Of a stretch of 17,190 nt of DNA, positions 15,186 to 17,190 are shown piece after piece. Source of the DNA: Chitinophagaceae bacterium (GTDB lineage: Bacteria; Bacteroidota; Bacteroidia; Chitinophagales; Chitinophagaceae). The stretch spans positions 1 to 17,190 of the forward strand of contig JAEUVW010000222.1 of NCBI GenBank assembly GCA_016786525.1, given 5' to 3'. The notes under the pieces are model-generated. The model was not told the DNA's origin and searched no databases. It saw nothing but the letters and a program-made list of their open reading frames with translations. The position numbers were made by a program, and so were the translations under genes. Positions within the stretch are counted from its first letter, which is position 1. Each line of letters opens with the position of its first letter.

Positions 15186-15193
15186 TACTTTTG
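15186..15193 (+). promoter_or_regulatory. Bacteroidota-type promoter -7 element (TACTTTTG)
   Basis: This is an exact TAnnTTTG match ending 35 bases before the ATG at 15229. It falls inside a longer open frame that begins at 15121, which argues that translation really starts at 15229. Confidence 0.5.
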
Positions 15194-15228
15194 GGATAGA
15201 AATACAATACCCGGGGCGGAAACAACAG

Positions 15229-15990
15229 ATGACTACAGATCATGATTTCGAATTTACATCGGTAACACCCGAGCCCTCGCTTGAAGACTATGTCGATAGC
15301 TTCTGGATGTTGCACAACAAATCAGACAAGCCGAAAGAAGTCATCATCCTGCCCGATGGAAGAATGGATTTATTTTGCTCCCGTTCGGCAACAGACCCCT
15401 TCCACATTACGCTTTCCGGTATCGAAACACAAGCGGACCAGGCCATCCTGGCGCCCGGCACCCTGATGTTCGCCATCAGCTTCAAACTATTGGCCGCCGA
15501 ATACATTTTTCATCAGGCCATTTCCGGTATCGTGGATTACGCAGTACACCTTCCGGCAGACTTCTGGGGATTCGGAGCCGGCGACCTGGAAGACTTTCCC
15601 CTGTTCTGCCAAAAAGCCACAGCACAGATCCGATCCCTGATCCCCGCCACGGTAGACAGCAGGAAACAGTTGCTCTTCGGGCTGCTCTATGCACACAAAG
15701 GGAATATGACCGTACAAGAACTATCCGAAAAAGTATTCTGGAGCAGCCGGCAGATCAACCGCTATTTCAACCAGCAGTTCGGGCTTTCTTTAAAAACCTA
15801 TGGCGACATCCTGCGCTTCCGCGCATCCTTTCCCCACATCAAAACGGGCAAACTCTTCCCGGAACAGGACTTTGCCGACCAGTCCCATTTTATCAAAGCC
15901 GTCAAAAAACTGTCCGGTGTTTCGCCTAAGGAACTCAGCAAAAATCAAAACGGCCGATTTATACAATTTTCGACCCTGGGCTCCAGGTAG
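15229..15990 (+). CDS. AraC-family transcriptional regulator
   Basis: This 253-residue protein starts at ATG 15229 (MTTDHDFEFT). Residues about 12-110 match the N-terminal DUF6597-type domain common in Bacteroidota AraC proteins: PSLEDYVDSFWML, then VIILPDGRMDLFC, and an AISFKLLAAEYIF strand-helix. Residues about 145-237 hold the AraC DNA-binding domain. Its first helix-turn-helix lies in TVQELSEKVFWSSRQINRYF (151-170). Its second is in the segment with FADQSHFIKAVKKLSGVSP, the usual F-x-D-Q-S-H-F and G-x-S-P signature. It precedes the Tet(X)-like monooxygenase by 29 bases on the same strand and is the obvious candidate regulator of it. The inducer is not predictable. Confidence 0.9.
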   Translation: MTTDHDFEFTSVTPEPSLEDYVDSFWMLHNKSDKPKEVIILPDGRMDLFCSRSATDPFHITLSGIETQADQAILAPGTLMFAISFKLLAAEYIFHQAISGIVDYAVHLPADFWGFGAGDLEDFPLFCQKATAQIRSLIPATVDSRKQLLFGLLYAHKGNMTVQELSEKVFWSSRQINRYFNQQFGLSLKTYGDILRFRASFPHIKTGKLFPEQDFADQSHFIKAVKKLSGVSPKELSKNQNGRFIQFSTLGSR

Positions 15991-15995
15991 TTTTG
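15988..15995 (+). promoter_or_regulatory. Possible internal promoter -7 element overlapping the AraC stop codon
   Basis: TAGTTTTG matches TAnnTTTG, begins within the AraC stop codon TAG, and ends 24 bases before the monooxygenase ATG at 16020. It could let the enzyme be expressed separately from its regulator. No -33 element is apparent, so a chance match is possible. Confidence 0.35.
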
Positions 15996-16019
15996 CATTT
16001 GTAAAACGGAAATTTTGAT

Positions 16020-17180
16020 ATGAACATACAGGATAAAAAAATTGCGATCATCGGTGGCGGACCGGGCGGGTTGACCCTGGCACGGCTCTTACAGATGGGA
16101 GGCGCCACAGTCAGCGTCTATGAAAGAGACCGGGACAAACACGCCCGCGTACAGGGCGCCCCGCTGGACCTGCATGAATCTTCCGGCCTGGCGGCACTGG
16201 CAAAGGCCGGCCTGATGAGCGAATTCAGGAACAATTTTCTCCCCGGTGCAGACCGGAAGAAAATCACCGACGAGCAGGCCACAGTATACTACAGCGATCA
16301 TGACAGCAAGGCCGAAGAAAATTTTGGTGACGAACATTTCCGCCCCGAGATTGACCGGGGCACCCTTAGAAAAATATTGCTCGACTCCCTGCTGCCCGGC
16401 ACAGTAGCCTGGAACAGCCACTTTACCGCAATGAGCCCGCAGGGAGCAGGCTGGCTGCTGCAGTTCAAAAACACCGATGCCGTTTATGCGGATATCGTCA
16501 TCGGTGCCGATGGGGCTAACTCTAAGATCAGGCCCCATGTCACCGATATCAAGGCCTTTTACTCCGGCATCATCATGCTTGAAGGCAATATACCAGACGC
16601 GCGGAATGCGGCACCACAGATTTCGGCCTTACTGAACGGGGGGAAAATAATGGCTTTCGGCAAGGAAAAAGACATCCTGATGGGACAGAAAGGAAACGGG
16701 GAAATCGGCTTTTACGCCAGCTTCAAAGCTGCCGAAAACTGGGCCACTGACTCTGGCCTGGACTTTACCGACAAAATACAGGTACTGGAATGGTTCAAAA
16801 AAGAGTATCCCGGATGGAGCCCTGTGTGGTATGAGCTGTTTGAACAGACGGAAGCACCTTTTATGCCCCGCGCCATTTACTGTATGCCGACAGATCAGCG
16901 CTGGGAAGCCCGTCCCAATGTAAGCCTGCTCGGCGACGCGGCCCATGTAATGCCTCCCTTTGCCGGTGAAGGCGTGAACATGGCCATGCTGGACGCCCTG
17001 GAGCTGAGCCGTTGCCTGCTCGCCGGGTCCCACAGCGACATGCGGTCAAACATAGCAGACTATGAATCCGGCATGTGCAAAAGAGCTGCAGCCGCGGCAC
17101 AGGAATCGTTGGAGAACGGCGAACGCATGCACAGCGCAAACGCACTGGATACCATGCTGGCCTTTTTCAAAGGACATTAG
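16020..17180 (+). CDS. Tet(X)-like FAD-dependent monooxygenase
   Basis: This 386-residue flavoprotein hydroxylase is close in length to Tet(X) (388 as I recall). The Rossmann motif is GGGPGG at 12-17, the ribose-binding Glu-Arg is at 35-36 (VYERD), and the group signatures follow: APLDLHESSG (47-56) and RPEIDRGTLRKILLDSL (108-124). DG (164-165) and GDAAHVMPPFAGEGVN (305-320), the FAD pyrophosphate/riboflavin motif, complete the set. The C-terminal helix follows. Family members use NADPH and O2 to hydroxylate aromatic or polycyclic compounds, and Tet(X) itself inactivates tetracyclines. Aligned by eye, the Tet(X) drug contacts Gln192, Arg213 and His234 correspond here to Glu188, Lys209 and Gly230, so tetracycline is doubtful as a natural substrate. 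It is probably controlled by the AraC gene just upstream. The gene is complete, ending at TAG 17178-17180. Confidence 0.9.
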   Translation: MNIQDKKIAIIGGGPGGLTLARLLQMGGATVSVYERDRDKHARVQGAPLDLHESSGLAALAKAGLMSEFRNNFLPGADRKKITDEQATVYYSDHDSKAEENFGDEHFRPEIDRGTLRKILLDSLLPGTVAWNSHFTAMSPQGAGWLLQFKNTDAVYADIVIGADGANSKIRPHVTDIKAFYSGIIMLEGNIPDARNAAPQISALLNGGKIMAFGKEKDILMGQKGNGEIGFYASFKAAENWATDSGLDFTDKIQVLEWFKKEYPGWSPVWYELFEQTEAPFMPRAIYCMPTDQRWEARPNVSLLGDAAHVMPPFAGEGVNMAMLDALELSRCLLAGSHSDMRSNIADYESGMCKRAAAAAQESLENGERMHSANALDTMLAFFKGH

Positions 17181-17190
17181 CCGGATAAAC

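Noticed and set aside
13544..15990. A full CBASS or other multi-gene anti-phage operon around the Cap15-like gene
   Set aside because: The neighbours are a CsgG-like protein, an AraC regulator and a flavin monooxygenase. No nucleotidyltransferase motif, nuclease, TIR or protease effector module is present.
16020..17180. Calling the monooxygenase a tet(X) tetracycline-resistance gene
   Set aside because: The drug-contact residues differ, and chromosomal Tet(X)-like enzymes are common in this phylum. No mobile element flanks it.
1..17190. Mobile elements, CRISPR arrays, tRNA or rRNA genes
   Set aside because: No transposase or integrase motifs, spaced repeats, tRNA cloverleaf arms or rRNA-like stretches were seen on either strand.

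Overview
The window looks like ordinary chromosome from a member of the Bacteroidota, most likely a Chitinophagaceae-type organism. Four signs support this: a C-terminal type IX secretion (T9SS) sorting domain, a two-component-regulator-propeller sensor, DUF4421 and DUF3943 outer-membrane proteins, and TAnnTTTG promoter -7 elements with few Shine-Dalgarno sites. Most genes look close to 50% G+C by eye (not computed). No rRNA, tRNA, CRISPR array, transposase or plasmid/phage gene was found.

Layout, left to right. (1) Positions 1-449, minus: N-terminus of a propeller sensor with a GTG start, running off the left edge. (2) 626-3103, minus: a large secreted T9SS cargo with a LamG-like domain and its own terminator at 555-584. 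(3) About 3139-3549: a gene-free block. (4) 3586-4140, minus: a RibD/DHFR-fold reductase. (5) 4327-7546, plus: an apparent operon of an outer-membrane barrel and a large MscS-family mechanosensitive channel. (6) 10475-7572, minus: a small surface-type lipoprotein, then a DUF4421 barrel and a DUF3943 protein. The last two have odd translation starts: an ATG one base out of frame beside an A7 run, and an apparent CTG. (7) 10644-14155, plus: a three-part protein (HExxH peptidase, TolB-like propeller, outer-membrane barrel) followed by a CsgG-like periplasmic protein. (8) 14210-14962, minus: an AT-rich, isolated gene for a protein with two membrane helices and a beta-rich domain. (9) 15229-17180, plus: an AraC-type regulator followed by a Tet(X)-like FAD monooxygenase.

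Most of the window serves the cell envelope: secreted or outer-membrane proteins, a turgor-release channel, and a surface lipoprotein. The strongest candidate for something unusual is the AT-rich gene at 14210-14962. Its two-helix plus beta-domain layout resembles Cap15, the membrane-disrupting effector of some CBASS anti-phage systems, but no cyclic-nucleotide synthase lies nearby. The peptidase-propeller-barrel fusion with its CsgG-like partner, the start-codon anomalies, and the altered pocket of the Tet(X)-like enzyme also deserve a second look. All family assignments come from reading motifs, without database searches.
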